Below are positions 24,912 through 33,564 of a stretch of DNA of 61,234 nt, in pieces. The translations under genes and the position numbers were made by a program. Under the pieces are notes generated by a model, which ran no database searches, was not told where the DNA came from, and saw only the letters and a program-made list of their open reading frames with translations. Position 1 is the first letter of the stretch, and every line of letters begins with the position of its first letter. Source of the DNA: Acidaminococcaceae bacterium (lineage in GTDB: Bacteria; Bacillota; Negativicutes; Acidaminococcales; Acidaminococcaceae); the NCBI GenBank assembly GCA_017554485.1, contig JAFZIG010000140.1:1-61234 (forward strand). Direction: 5' to 3'.

Positions 24912-25997
24912 TCATATGCATAATTCTTGATAAAGGGAAAGCAGCTTTTCTTCTTCATTTTTCCAATTGTATTTTTCCATAACGCACTTTCTGCCATTTA
25001 ATCCCATTTCCTGAGCAAGTTTCCTGTCATTGAGCAATTTGCAAATTGCCGCTACTACCTGATTATTATCATTAGGATTCACGCAAATGCCACAACGACA
25101 TTCGTCAATAATTTTTCTCCACAAATCAAAATCAGAAGCAATGACCGGAAGTCCGGCAGCCATATATTCAAACATCTTTATCGGAAGAGAATTAACATAA
25201 TTCCCAATTGGCAACAAAAGAACCAAACCTGCAACAGATTTGCCATATAACTCATTAATCTCTTTTCTGTTTAATCTCCCAAGATATGTTATGTGTTTCT
25301 TATGTTGATTTTCAAAATCAGCCTTATCTCCTGCAATCAACAATTTTGCATCAATACTCTCCATCGCTTTGATCATTACTTGTTCGCCACGATTAATATC
25401 AATTCCACCAGCATAACATACTATTGAATCTCTTTCCTCGAATTGCTTATTATGAAATTCAATGTCGTCAAGTTTAGGATAGTTTTTTATTGCGACAATT
25501 CTCTTTGTCCTTCCTGTAAATTGTTTAGCAATATATTCCGTTGCTGTTATTACTGCATCAAATTGCGAAACAGCATTGGTTTCATAATAACGATATAATG
25601 ATGAAACCAGCCCACGAATCGCCCAGGGAATCCAGTATTTATCCATTATTTGGGCCGGGACATCCTCGTGACTGTCAAAAATTACTTTTTTCCCTGATTG
25701 TTTGAGCTTTACTCCATACGGCAACAACTCAGGATCGTGAAAATGATACACATCACAATCGAGAGACACCGCCTTTTCATAAACAACCTTTACAAATTGC
25801 GTCATCCTTTGACGTCTTCCAACCGGCGCATCACCAATACCTATAATATTTACATGATTTTCTTTTCGTGAGCTTCCTTTGGCAACTAAATAAACTTCAT
25901 ATCCCGCATTAGCCAAAGATGAACATTCTTTGATAAAAATTCGTATGTCAGTACTTTCATGTACACTTGTCACATGACATATTTTAATTTTCTTCAT
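24912..25997 (-). CDS. Glycosyltransferase family 4
   Basis: A 361-residue GT-B enzyme. The N-terminal half carries the nucleotide-fold start KICHVTSVHESTDIRIF and DVYHFHDPELLPYG. The C-terminal half has the donor-site region SLPIKMFEYMAAGLPVIASDF with the E-x7-E-like arrangement. Probably adds one sugar of the repeat unit on the cytoplasmic face. The ATG overlaps the wzy stop by 14 bases. AT-rich like wzy and the next GT. Donor and linkage are not predictable from sequence alone. Confidence 0.88.
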   Translation of the reverse strand: MKKIKICHVTSVHESTDIRIFIKECSSLANAGYEVYLVAKGSSRKENHVNIIGIGDAPVGRRQRMTQFVKVVYEKAVSLDCDVYHFHDPELLPYGVKLKQSGKKVIFDSHEDVPAQIMDKYWIPWAIRGLVSSLYRYYETNAVSQFDAVITATEYIAKQFTGRTKRIVAIKNYPKLDDIEFHNKQFEERDSIVCYAGGIDINRGEQVMIKAMESIDAKLLIAGDKADFENQHKKHITYLGRLNRKEINELYGKSVAGLVLLLPIGNYVNSLPIKMFEYMAAGLPVIASDFDLWRKIIDECRCGICVNPNDNNQVVAAICKLLNDRKLAQEMGLNGRKCVMEKYNWKNEEEKLLSLYQELCI

Positions 25998-27375
25998 TAT
26001 TTCCTCTATTGGCTTTCATGACAAACCGAATCAACGCTTTCCGTTGATCCTTCTCTATTACACTGTTATTTATCAAATACAATATTACCATTATAATTAA
26101 CAAGCCGTGTGTCAACAGCACCCTGAACAAAAAAGTATTAACAAGAGTTACTGCCAAATACATGGCTACTGTAATATATAACCTGGGATCTATTCCAAAA
26201 GACACATAATTTAAAAATCGAAAAACAACAGCATATAACATTGGTGACAGAACTACCCCGGCAATTCCCATATTTGTAATCGCATCAGCAATCAGGCCGT
26301 TATTTGCAGCCGTAACGGTGTGGAAGTAAATTTCCCCTATCATATAAGACAAATCACCATATGGACTTACAAAATCAAACAATCTCATAAAACTCTGCCT
26401 GAAATAATCCGGAGTATGAGATGTAAAAAAGTCAAAATAATTAGAGCCTATATATACAGGCAAGTATAAAACCCTCCTGACAAATAAGGAAACCGGCCAA
26501 ATAGAAAAAGAAATTAAATCAGAAAAACCAATGTAAAACATGGTGGTCAAAAAACTCAAGCCCAAAAAACCTTTTACAATCCACTTGTTTAATGACTGTA
26601 AAGTAAAACCGGGAGCTAAGTTAACAACAATGGCAAATAACGCAAGAAACAAGGTGGTTTTTGATCCATCTATTCCAAAATTCAATAACTGGACAATAAA
26701 ACAGAAAACCACCCAGCCCCAGTATTTTTTATGTAAATAATACGCCATGAATATCGGATTAACGGTTCTGGTCCACGAAAAAATATACACCAGTAGCACC
26801 GGCAAATTATATCCTCTTGCCTCACTTCGCAAGGCATAAACATTCGCCAAGCTAAAATTGAAACGGAAACCCGTATAAACACCGGATATAAAAAGCACAA
26901 CCATTCCGAAGACAATCGTCAGGAATTTTATCTGCGTTTCACTTAGTAGTTTTTGTTCCCCGAATTTTAGCATAAACCTATTATAGATTTCCATAGGAAT
27001 CTTTTTTATGGGAATTGTTGCGAACAGTATCAAAAAAAGCCAAAATAAAATATTAGAGATAATGAAACCAGGGGTAAATGCACCAAATCCAACCATAGAT
27101 GTAAATGGGACAAAGGACATGAGAAACAACAGCAAAAGAATTTCATTAGATGCTTTATTGTCAATATTTTCATAAAAATAGCACGCAATTATCGAAAAAA
27201 CGAACAATACTATCAGAGACGCAGCCTCATTTGCTATGGTAAAATTGTTTTTAAAGCCCTGATATGCGTATAATGAAGATACTATTTTACTATAGGAAAA
27301 ATCTAAAGTAAGCCGGTATAATAAAATATATAATAAAAAAGATATTTGACTGTTTTTCTTACACTCCGCTAACAT
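25984..27375 (-). CDS. wzy: Wzy-type O-antigen/repeat-unit polymerase
   Basis: A 463-residue hydrophobic protein with about eleven or twelve membrane helices and a larger central periplasmic loop near residues 290-350 (YFDFFTSHTPDYFRQSFMRL). Arginine-bearing loops such as RSEARGYN are typical of Wzy and related oligosaccharide repeat-unit polymerases. These families diverge so fast that topology and context carry the call: it sits between glycosyltransferases in a locus with wzx, wzz-like and waaL genes. Strongly AT-rich, as is usual for wzy. Confidence 0.75.
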   Translation of the reverse strand: MLAECKKNSQISFLLYILLYRLTLDFSYSKIVSSLYAYQGFKNNFTIANEAASLIVLFVFSIIACYFYENIDNKASNEILLLLFLMSFVPFTSMVGFGAFTPGFIISNILFWLFLILFATIPIKKIPMEIYNRFMLKFGEQKLLSETQIKFLTIVFGMVVLFISGVYTGFRFNFSLANVYALRSEARGYNLPVLLVYIFSWTRTVNPIFMAYYLHKKYWGWVVFCFIVQLLNFGIDGSKTTLFLALFAIVVNLAPGFTLQSLNKWIVKGFLGLSFLTTMFYIGFSDLISFSIWPVSLFVRRVLYLPVYIGSNYFDFFTSHTPDYFRQSFMRLFDFVSPYGDLSYMIGEIYFHTVTAANNGLIADAITNMGIAGVVLSPMLYAVVFRFLNYVSFGIDPRLYITVAMYLAVTLVNTFLFRVLLTHGLLIIMVILYLINNSVIEKDQRKALIRFVMKANRGNNEEN

Positions 27376-27432
27376 TAATGAAAAATTCCTTCCAGCTAAT
27401 AAAATTTGAATGCGTTTCCATATTAACGTTAA

Positions 27433-28650
27433 TCAAAATAAATCCGCAAACTGTTTTGCTAATTTTTCATAAGTAAAATGTTTAAGAACTGCATTTCTTC
27501 CACTTGTTCCCATTTGTAATCTATCAAGTTCTTTCATGCTCACCAGTTTGGATATTCCTTCTGACAGCGCATCCGCATCCTCAGCCTTGATTGTAATTCC
27601 ACACCGATACTCTTCAATAAAGTTATTTGGGGCTTCAACTGCATATAAAATCGGTTTCCCAGACATCATTGAATCAAATAGCTTATTCATGCTAATGCCA
27701 AAACGGAACATGTCATTTCGTAACGATCCCACATAACAACAATCAATATTATCCATCAATGTGGGTATCGCCTTTTTGGAAATCTTTGGAAGAAAAAACA
27801 CATCTGTTCTGTTTTGAACTTGTTTTTGTAATTCTTCTTTTTGATTCCCTTCACCCACAATTACAACTACCACATTATTATGGTCAGAAATTTTATTTGT
27901 TGCTTTCAATAAATAATCTATTGCATAAGATTTATTAATACTCCCAAAAAAGCAGATGATAAATTTTCCATTATCGTGAAGCTGCGTTAACAAGTCTTGA
28001 TGATATTTCGGTAAGTTAATTGGATTTTCCCATTCATCTTTTACAATTCCATTCATGACAACTTTAAACTTCTTTGCGTCCATCCCATGTTGCACAAAAT
28101 AATCTTGCGCTGCACAAAGCAATGAAACAACATAATCAGAATTCCTGCAAAAACTATTTTCTGCGATTTGCATTAAAATAACAAAGGGATGCAACCTGCT
28201 CATTCCACCAAGTTCTATTAGCGTAATAGGCCACATATCGTGCACTTCGTGAATATACTTTGCATGTGATAGTCTCGCAATCTTTTGCGCAGGATATGTA
28301 TCTAACGGATAAGTAGAGGAGGCTATTACAACATTTGGCTTCCATCGTTTGGAAATATTATCTGCATTCGACCAAAGTTTCCACACAAAGCGGAACATAC
28401 TAAATGCCCGTTTTACACCATTTCCCTGGTAATCTCCTGTTTTAACCCAAACATATTCAATGCCATCTATTATTTCTACCTGAAAATCATCTGTTACTTT
28501 CGGATTTATTAGTCTGAGATGAGAATAATCCCCTGCGACAATCGTGACGCGATGTCCCATCTTTACCCATTCGCGGGAAAGATAGTAAGGCCTGAATTCC
28601 ATTCCCATTTCCGGCGAACCGGCATAATGGTTTATGTATAAAATGTTCAT
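27433..28650 (-). CDS. Glycosyltransferase family 4 (WbuB-like)
   Basis: A 405-residue GT-B glycosyltransferase. The N-terminus MNILYINHYAGSPEMGMEFRPYYLSREW resembles enzymes such as WbuB that act on the first membrane-linked sugar. The acceptor-side motif HEVHDMWPITLIELGG and the donor-side GISMNKLFDSMMSGKPILYAVE region are clear. Its ATG overlaps the stop of the phosphoglycosyltransferase gene (TAATG), so the two are coupled. This fits a role as second enzyme of repeat-unit assembly; the sugar is unknown. Confidence 0.85.
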   Translation of the reverse strand: MNILYINHYAGSPEMGMEFRPYYLSREWVKMGHRVTIVAGDYSHLRLINPKVTDDFQVEIIDGIEYVWVKTGDYQGNGVKRAFSMFRFVWKLWSNADNISKRWKPNVVIASSTYPLDTYPAQKIARLSHAKYIHEVHDMWPITLIELGGMSRLHPFVILMQIAENSFCRNSDYVVSLLCAAQDYFVQHGMDAKKFKVVMNGIVKDEWENPINLPKYHQDLLTQLHDNGKFIICFFGSINKSYAIDYLLKATNKISDHNNVVVVIVGEGNQKEELQKQVQNRTDVFFLPKISKKAIPTLMDNIDCCYVGSLRNDMFRFGISMNKLFDSMMSGKPILYAVEAPNNFIEEYRCGITIKAEDADALSEGISKLVSMKELDRLQMGTSGRNAVLKHFTYEKLAKQFADLF

Positions 28651-29351
28651 TAATAATCTTTCCCCAGAACCGCAAATACGGTACGAAACATAGTCGCAAT
28701 ATCAGTAAAAAAGCTGTAATTTTGAATCATGTCTAAATTCCACTTCATCTTTTCCGGTAACACTTGTTCTACATACACTCTATCCACGTCATTGGCTGCA
28801 TCCAACAATTTTGCTTCATCTTTGTAACGAATAGCGGCTTCACTGGTAATCCCGGCCGGTATGAGCAGGGTCGCATAATATTCCGGCCGGTATTGTTCCA
28901 CATATTTCACCGCTTCCGGCCGGGTGCCGACAAAGGACATAGTACCTTCTAATACATCAAATACCTGCGGCAGTTCATCCAGCCGCAGGTCGCGCAATTT
29001 TTGTCCAACTTTGGTGATACGGGCATCGCCGCTTACTGTTACGGCAGTACCACTTTTATCCGCGTTGTTAACCATAGTACGGAACTTGTGAATACGGAAG
29101 TGTTTACCGTAAGTAGTAACCCGTTCCTGCCGGTAAATCACAGGGCCTTCCGAATCCATCTTGATCCAAATAGCAATGACCGCCATGGGAACAGCAAGAA
29201 CAAGGCATAACAATATTGCCGTAATGAAATCGAATACCCGCTTCAGCAGTAATGAAAACTGTTTTTTCTTTAATATGTCATAATAGGGCCTTACTTCCGG
29301 AACTCGCATAAAGTCCGGCAATTCGTCCCATTCTCTTAACATCCTGTACAC
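28650..29351 (-). CDS. Initiating phosphoglycosyltransferase (sugar transferase, PglC/WcaJ superfamily)
   Basis: Transfers a sugar 1-phosphate to undecaprenyl phosphate, starting the repeat unit. A 233-residue monotopic form (GTG at 29351; an ATG at 29342 is equally possible), with a single re-entrant helix at ~42-63 after KRVFDF. Catalytic core: GPVIYRQERVTTYGKHFRIHKFRTM, LDELPQVFDVLEGTMSFVGTRPE with the Asp-Glu pair. There is no N-terminal multi-helix domain, so it is the short type; likely donors are UDP-HexNAc or a modified sugar. It is followed by the WbuB-like GT. Confidence 0.92.
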   Translation of the reverse strand: MYRMLREWDELPDFMRVPEVRPYYDILKKKQFSLLLKRVFDFITAILLCLVLAVPMAVIAIWIKMDSEGPVIYRQERVTTYGKHFRIHKFRTMVNNADKSGTAVTVSGDARITKVGQKLRDLRLDELPQVFDVLEGTMSFVGTRPEAVKYVEQYRPEYYATLLIPAGITSEAAIRYKDEAKLLDAANDVDRVYVEQVLPEKMKWNLDMIQNYSFFTDIATMFRTVFAVLGKDY

Positions 29352-29360
29352 ACGCCTTGT

Positions 29361-30731
29361 TTAAATATAGTTGCCGATTACGTTTTTCACCGTTTCACAT
29401 ACATATTCCACATCCTCATCAGACAGGAGTGTGTGCAACGGTAAGGTAATCAGGTTATGGTAATAGTCGTAAGTGTTGGGGAAGTCCTTGATGTCCCAAC
29501 CTAACACCTTGTAAGCGGTCATCATGGGCAGCGGTTTGTAGTGCACATTGGTCGCTACACCCTGTTCCGCAATCTTTTCAATGATTTCATTCCGCTGCTC
29601 CACCGTAATGTCCGGTACGCGGACCAGATACAGGTGGTTGGAGCTGTCCATAAAATCTGTGTGATGGACTAAATGGAAGATACCCAGTTCATCGCACATT
29701 GCATCGTATTTCTTCAAAACGTCAAGTCGGCGCTTTAGCAGTTTTGGATACCGGTCCAGCTGCCGCAGTCCAATGGCTGCCACAATGTCTGTCATATTAC
29801 ACTTGTACCAGGGGCCTATAATGTTGTATTCCCAGGCGCCGAGCTTCATCTTGGCAAGGGCATCCTTATTTTGCCCGTGCAGGGAAAGCAGCTGATACAT
29901 ATGATAGATTTCCTCATCTGCTACTTTGTTTGCGCCTGCATAGGCTTCTGCCGGCAACTGCCAGGTGCTGGCGCCGCCTTCCGCAGTGGTAAAGTTCTTT
30001 ACTGCGTGGAAACTGAAGCTGCTAAAGTCCGCAATAGCGCCGCAGAATTTCCGTTCTGTTTGAATTGTGCCTTTACCGGTATGCGAAACTATACGGCTTG
30101 CTCCTAATGAATGGGCACAATCTGCAACTACGGCAACCCTTCCAATGGCTTTCTGGATACGGGCTGATAAATCGTTTAACGGTGCTCCGTCGCTTTCCAT
30201 GGGCTTGAAAAGGCTGCGTTTCCGTTCTACGATTTCAAAGACTTTATCGTAATCACAGACGATACCACCTAAATCCACCGTAACAATGGCTTTTGTTTTT
30301 TCCGTAATGGCAGCTTCCAGTTTTTCATAATCCATTTCCGGCATATGGGTAACCGGATCGCCGTCTTTCCGGATATCTACAAATTTGACTTTGGCGCCGC
30401 AATGGATAGCAGAACTGGAACTGGCAGTGTAGGTGTAGGCGGGAACAATAACTTCATCACCGGGGCCGATACCCAAGATTCGCAAATTCAACTCTTCCGC
30501 TGCGGTGGCAGAGTTAAGACACACTACGCGGTTAGCATATTTTTTGCTATTTTCTTCTGTACCGCAGTCAACATCTGTTTTACCTGTTTCAACATAGGCC
30601 GCTAACCTGCGTTCCAGCAGTTTGGTACGCGGGCCGGTTGTAATCCAGCCGCTGCGTAATGCCTCTGCAACTTCGGCAATTTCTGCTTCCGAAATATCTG
30701 GCGGGCTGAAACTGATCATTCTCTGTTTCAT
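29361..30731 (-). CDS. DegT/DnrJ/EryC1 sugar aminotransferase with internal insertions
   Basis: A PLP enzyme of the sugar 3/4-aminotransferase family with Lys245 in SFSFHAVKNFTTAEGG and the usual VAYT-type region GDEVIVPAYTYTAS. At 456 residues it is about 80 longer than typical members. Extra segments fall near 50-66 (GKTDVDCGTEENSKK), 168-198 and 214-230. It lies 10 bp ahead of the phosphoglycosyltransferase gene, so it may make the first amino sugar of the repeat, for example a 4-amino-4,6-dideoxy sugar as in bacillosamine synthesis. No matching 4,6-dehydratase for UDP-sugars is in view. Confidence 0.82.
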   Translation of the reverse strand: MKQRMISFSPPDISEAEIAEVAEALRSGWITTGPRTKLLERRLAAYVETGKTDVDCGTEENSKKYANRVVCLNSATAAEELNLRILGIGPGDEVIVPAYTYTASSSSAIHCGAKVKFVDIRKDGDPVTHMPEMDYEKLEAAITEKTKAIVTVDLGGIVCDYDKVFEIVERKRSLFKPMESDGAPLNDLSARIQKAIGRVAVVADCAHSLGASRIVSHTGKGTIQTERKFCGAIADFSSFSFHAVKNFTTAEGGASTWQLPAEAYAGANKVADEEIYHMYQLLSLHGQNKDALAKMKLGAWEYNIIGPWYKCNMTDIVAAIGLRQLDRYPKLLKRRLDVLKKYDAMCDELGIFHLVHHTDFMDSSNHLYLVRVPDITVEQRNEIIEKIAEQGVATNVHYKPLPMMTAYKVLGWDIKDFPNTYDYYHNLITLPLHTLLSDEDVEYVCETVKNVIGNYI

Positions 30732-30854
30732 AATTACTTATACCTCTGTTTGTTTGGTATTATCCTTCGTCAAGCTTACTTGTTTATGCAATACAGTCTA
30801 TAATTAATTATTATATCACATTATCATGCTAAATCATAGCCTATTGACTATAAT

Positions 30855-31025
30855 TTACTCTGCCTTAAAATGATTCGGAGTATAGGTAGGAATCATATTT
30901 TTTAATTGCCCGATGATCGCGTTTCCTTCTTTCAGGGACCGCAGCATGACGGAAACCCATGCGGAAAAAAACATGACCAGGATATCCGTCAGCAGTAAAA
31001 TAATGGGCAACATGTAACGTCGCAC
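30855..31025 (-). CDS. Small single-helix membrane protein (hypothetical)
   Basis: A 56-residue protein from a GTG at 31025 (AGGAG eight bases upstream): RRYMLPIILLLTDILVMFFSAW is a membrane helix, followed by the basic and polar segment LRSLKEGNAIIGQLKN. The start and helix resemble the N-terminal membrane region of long-form sugar transferases (WbaP/WcaJ), so it may be a relic or a stand-alone anchor. It sits between waaL and the 456-residue aminotransferase. Coding is supported by ribosome site, hydrophobic pattern and position; function unknown. Confidence 0.6.
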   Translation of the reverse strand: MRRYMLPIILLLTDILVMFFSAWVSVMLRSLKEGNAIIGQLKNMIPTYTPNHFKAE

Positions 31026-31067
31026 AGCAAACACTCCTAAAGATATGGTACATCATATATTGGTATA

Positions 31068-32363
31068 TTATACCACATTATCTGGCTTTTTGGTAGTTTT
31101 CATTTGCAGGAGTACTGTAATCAAAAAAAACATAAAGCTCATGCCGGGAGACATAAAAAATGTAACATCAAATGCCCCCATGATCACGACGTTACTTAAG
31201 AAAACAAGAAAAACAAGTTTGTCGCAGGGATTGTGGTGCTTGCGGTAATTTTTTAAACTGGTGAACAGCACGTAACCGCAAAAATACACAAAACCGGCCA
31301 GGCCAACCAAACCGGTTTCCGCAGCTACCTGCAGGAAGTTGTTATGGGTATGGGTTTCGTTTGGCATATCCAGTTGTGGCGGTTTTCTTAGAGTAGCTTT
31401 GGGTTGCTTCTGTGCAGCCGCTTTCGCCTGCTGTGTTTGTTTTTTAATAGCTTCTATCTTTTTAGAACGGAATTCTTGATATTTGTCCGCATATCTCCCC
31501 AGGCCTACACCGGCCACAGGATGATCCTGTATGATTGGCACGGCATGTTTCCACACCAACCCCCGGAGATCATGGGCCCTGTTCGTAAACGTGGCAGGGA
31601 TTGTGCGTATTCGAGCCATATAAACAGGTTTTGCAGCCATAAACGCGGCTATGCCTGCCAATACCAGGACAAACAAAAGCACATATTTTTTTTGCTGTTT
31701 CAGGTATTTGCAGATGGTGGGCGGTATGACCAATACCTCTGTCAGCCAGGCGCTGCGGCTGTTGTTAAAGATCAACCCTGCTGTTATGGCTGCCACTGTA
31801 CAGGAAGCTGCTTTTTTCAATCTTTTTTCAAAGGCAGGATCCAACGCAATTACCAGCGCTACCGGTAAAACCATACACAGAATGCCTGACAGGTACAGAG
31901 GATTGCCGCCCAGTCCCCACCCCCGGCCTGCCGGGCCCATGTTCAATAGGGATTGGGGAACCGTCAGCAGACAGTCCACAATAGTGGTGAGCAATAAAGC
32001 GGTGAGCATATTGACCAGATAGTCACGCCGTTTGATAAAAGCCATGATGGCAATAAAAATAATATTACCATAACGCCAGACAACAAAATTAAGGTATTCT
32101 TTCAGGCTCACCAGAGGTTTGTCGGATACGAAGACGGAAGGGATCATGAGAAGGATAAAAATAAGGTAAGCTTTCATGTAACCTTTTGCTTCGTCAGAAA
32201 GGTTAAGGCTGTATTTGTTTTGGCGCCAAAGGTAAAGCACCAGCAACAAAGCAAGGCCGTTGGCAATACTGAAAACGGCGGTAGAAAGACGGCGAATACA
32301 GGCCGCAACTGTGACGGTAATGGCGAGATATTTAATTAGTTTTTCGTTAGTGAGAGTTGGCAA
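31068..32363 (-). CDS. waaL: O-antigen ligase-like protein (WaaL family), copy 1
   Basis: A 431-residue membrane protein with about eleven helices and a large periplasmic loop (~265-335) bearing VWKHAVPIIQDHPVAGVGLGRY and ETHTHNNFLQVAAETG, both diagnostic of the O-antigen ligase/polymerase superfamily. It starts at a TTG with GGAG nine bases before. The loop contains a Lys/Gln/Ala-rich insert (KKIEAIKKQTQQAKAAAQK). Clearly paralogous to the protein at 39431, with shared EKLIKYLA, MKAY and RRDYLVNMLTA segments. Function as ligase to lipid A core or as a second polymerase cannot be told apart. Confidence 0.85.
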   Translation of the reverse strand: MPTLTNEKLIKYLAITVTVAACIRRLSTAVFSIANGLALLLVLYLWRQNKYSLNLSDEAKGYMKAYLIFILLMIPSVFVSDKPLVSLKEYLNFVVWRYGNIIFIAIMAFIKRRDYLVNMLTALLLTTIVDCLLTVPQSLLNMGPAGRGWGLGGNPLYLSGILCMVLPVALVIALDPAFEKRLKKAASCTVAAITAGLIFNNSRSAWLTEVLVIPPTICKYLKQQKKYVLLFVLVLAGIAAFMAAKPVYMARIRTIPATFTNRAHDLRGLVWKHAVPIIQDHPVAGVGLGRYADKYQEFRSKKIEAIKKQTQQAKAAAQKQPKATLRKPPQLDMPNETHTHNNFLQVAAETGLVGLAGFVYFCGYVLFTSLKNYRKHHNPCDKLVFLVFLSNVVIMGAFDVTFFMSPGMSFMFFLITVLLQMKTTKKPDNVV

Positions 32364-32398
32364 AAAGATATCTCCTTTTTATTCTAATGATACGCCAA

Positions 32399-32521
32399 TC
32401 AAATGAATTTGTGCGATAGCCATGGGCTTTCTGACTCAAGTGAACAGGCTATCCGTGCCTCACTGTTATAAACGGGCACGACAACACTCACAAGCGGGTA
32501 TGTTTCACTCTGTAAATTCAT
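32399..32521 (-). pseudogene. Relic of a family 2 glycosyltransferase gene (5' end only)
   Basis: A 40-codon frame starting MNLQSETYPLVSVVVPVYN matches the first 30 residues of the intact GT2 at 40740 in 22 of 30 positions (MSLQDNTYPLVSVIVPAYN), both continuing IACSLES. After that it diverges into ten unrelated residues and a stop, 36 bp before waaL copy 1. In both places the GT2 start precedes a WaaL-family gene on the same strand, so the fragment marks a duplicated GT2-waaL unit whose GT2 collapsed. DNA identity includes GACTCAAGTGAACAGGCTAT. Confidence 0.85.
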
Positions 32522-32568
32522 AGCCTTTCCCGCGTAAGCATCTTCTTAAGAAACCACTGACAAAACAA

Positions 32569-33564
32569 TCAGCAGCTTACATCCAGAAACTGCGCTTTGC
32601 CATGCAGTTTCAGTGGGATACTGTTTGCCGGGATGAAAACGCAGTCGCCTTTGAAGAAGTTCAGCATGAAACTTTCACCAAACAAAACTCCGCAACCGTC
32701 TATGCAAAGCAACGCATGAAAACTGTTACTTTCTGTTTTATATTCCGTTAAGCCGCGGTAAATCTCCGTATTGATCAGCAACCTTTCCACCTGAAAATAC
32801 TTGCAGCGCATTAACAGCTCACCGGCGCAGCCTTTTGCATATTTCAGCACGCGCATAGGCTGCCGCGGCACTGCAGAAGAAACCTTATTCATCACACGCA
32901 GGGCCTTCTCCATATGCAGGTCGCGTGGTTTCCCGTTTTTATCCGTCCGTTCATAATCATACAGACGATAAGTCAGGTTAGAACTTTCCTGTATTTCGGC
33001 AAGCACTACTCCCGCGCCGATTGCATGTACAGTGCCCGCCTCAATGTAAAATACATCATCTTTATGAACCGCCACATGGTTCAGGTAATTTTCAATGGTT
33101 CCTTCTGCCAGCGCATGTTTTACACAAGCCTCACTTACATCCTGATTAAATCCATATACCAGCTCAGCCTCTTTCCCGGCGGAAAGGACATACCACATTT
33201 CCGTCTTGCCTAAACTGTTTTCATAAGTCAGGGCATACTCGTCATTCGGATGCACCTGTACGGATAACTTCCGTTTCGCATCAATCAGCTTGACCAGAAT
33301 CGGCAGTTCCGGTTTTCCGTTCATGGTCTGCAGAGGATGCGTCCCTAAATATTCCGGATGCAAATGCAGAACTTCCCCAAGAGTTTTACCTGCATCCTCA
33401 CCGGATACCACCACGCTCTGCCCGTCCGGATGGGTAGAACACTCCCAAGTCTCTGCCAAGGGATTTATAGTAATTTCTTTGCCAAAATCATCATTTAATC
33501 TGCTGCCGCCCCAAAGATAATCCTTGGCTGCAGGTTTTAATAAAAAAGGCTTGTTTTTATTCAT
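32569..33564 (-). CDS. manA: Mannose-6-phosphate isomerase, class I
   Basis: Zinc-dependent isomerisation of fructose 6-phosphate to mannose 6-phosphate, first step to GDP-mannose. A 331-residue Firmicutes-type short ManA. Metal/active-site motifs: LSVQVHPNDEYA, KTEMWYVL and FYIEAGTVHAIGAG. The ATG overlaps the manC stop (ATGA), so manC-manA are co-translated. Feeds the Gmd branch just upstream. Confidence 0.94.
   Translation of the reverse strand: MNKNKPFLLKPAAKDYLWGGSRLNDDFGKEITINPLAETWECSTHPDGQSVVVSGEDAGKTLGEVLHLHPEYLGTHPLQTMNGKPELPILVKLIDAKRKLSVQVHPNDEYALTYENSLGKTEMWYVLSAGKEAELVYGFNQDVSEACVKHALAEGTIENYLNHVAVHKDDVFYIEAGTVHAIGAGVVLAEIQESSNLTYRLYDYERTDKNGKPRDLHMEKALRVMNKVSSAVPRQPMRVLKYAKGCAGELLMRCKYFQVERLLINTEIYRGLTEYKTESNSFHALLCIDGCGVLFGESFMLNFFKGDCVFIPANSIPLKLHGKAQFLDVSC

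Noticed and set aside
30865-31056. 63-codon frame overlapping the small membrane protein
   Set aside because: His/Arg-rich, no ribosome site; the alternative frame 30855-31025 has a membrane helix and a well-placed AGGAG.
32266-32273. GGCGGTAG (ops/JUMPstart core) on the plus strand
   Set aside because: Wrong strand for the cluster and inside waaL coding sequence; a minus-strand copy near 2237 lies inside mutY. Both look like chance.
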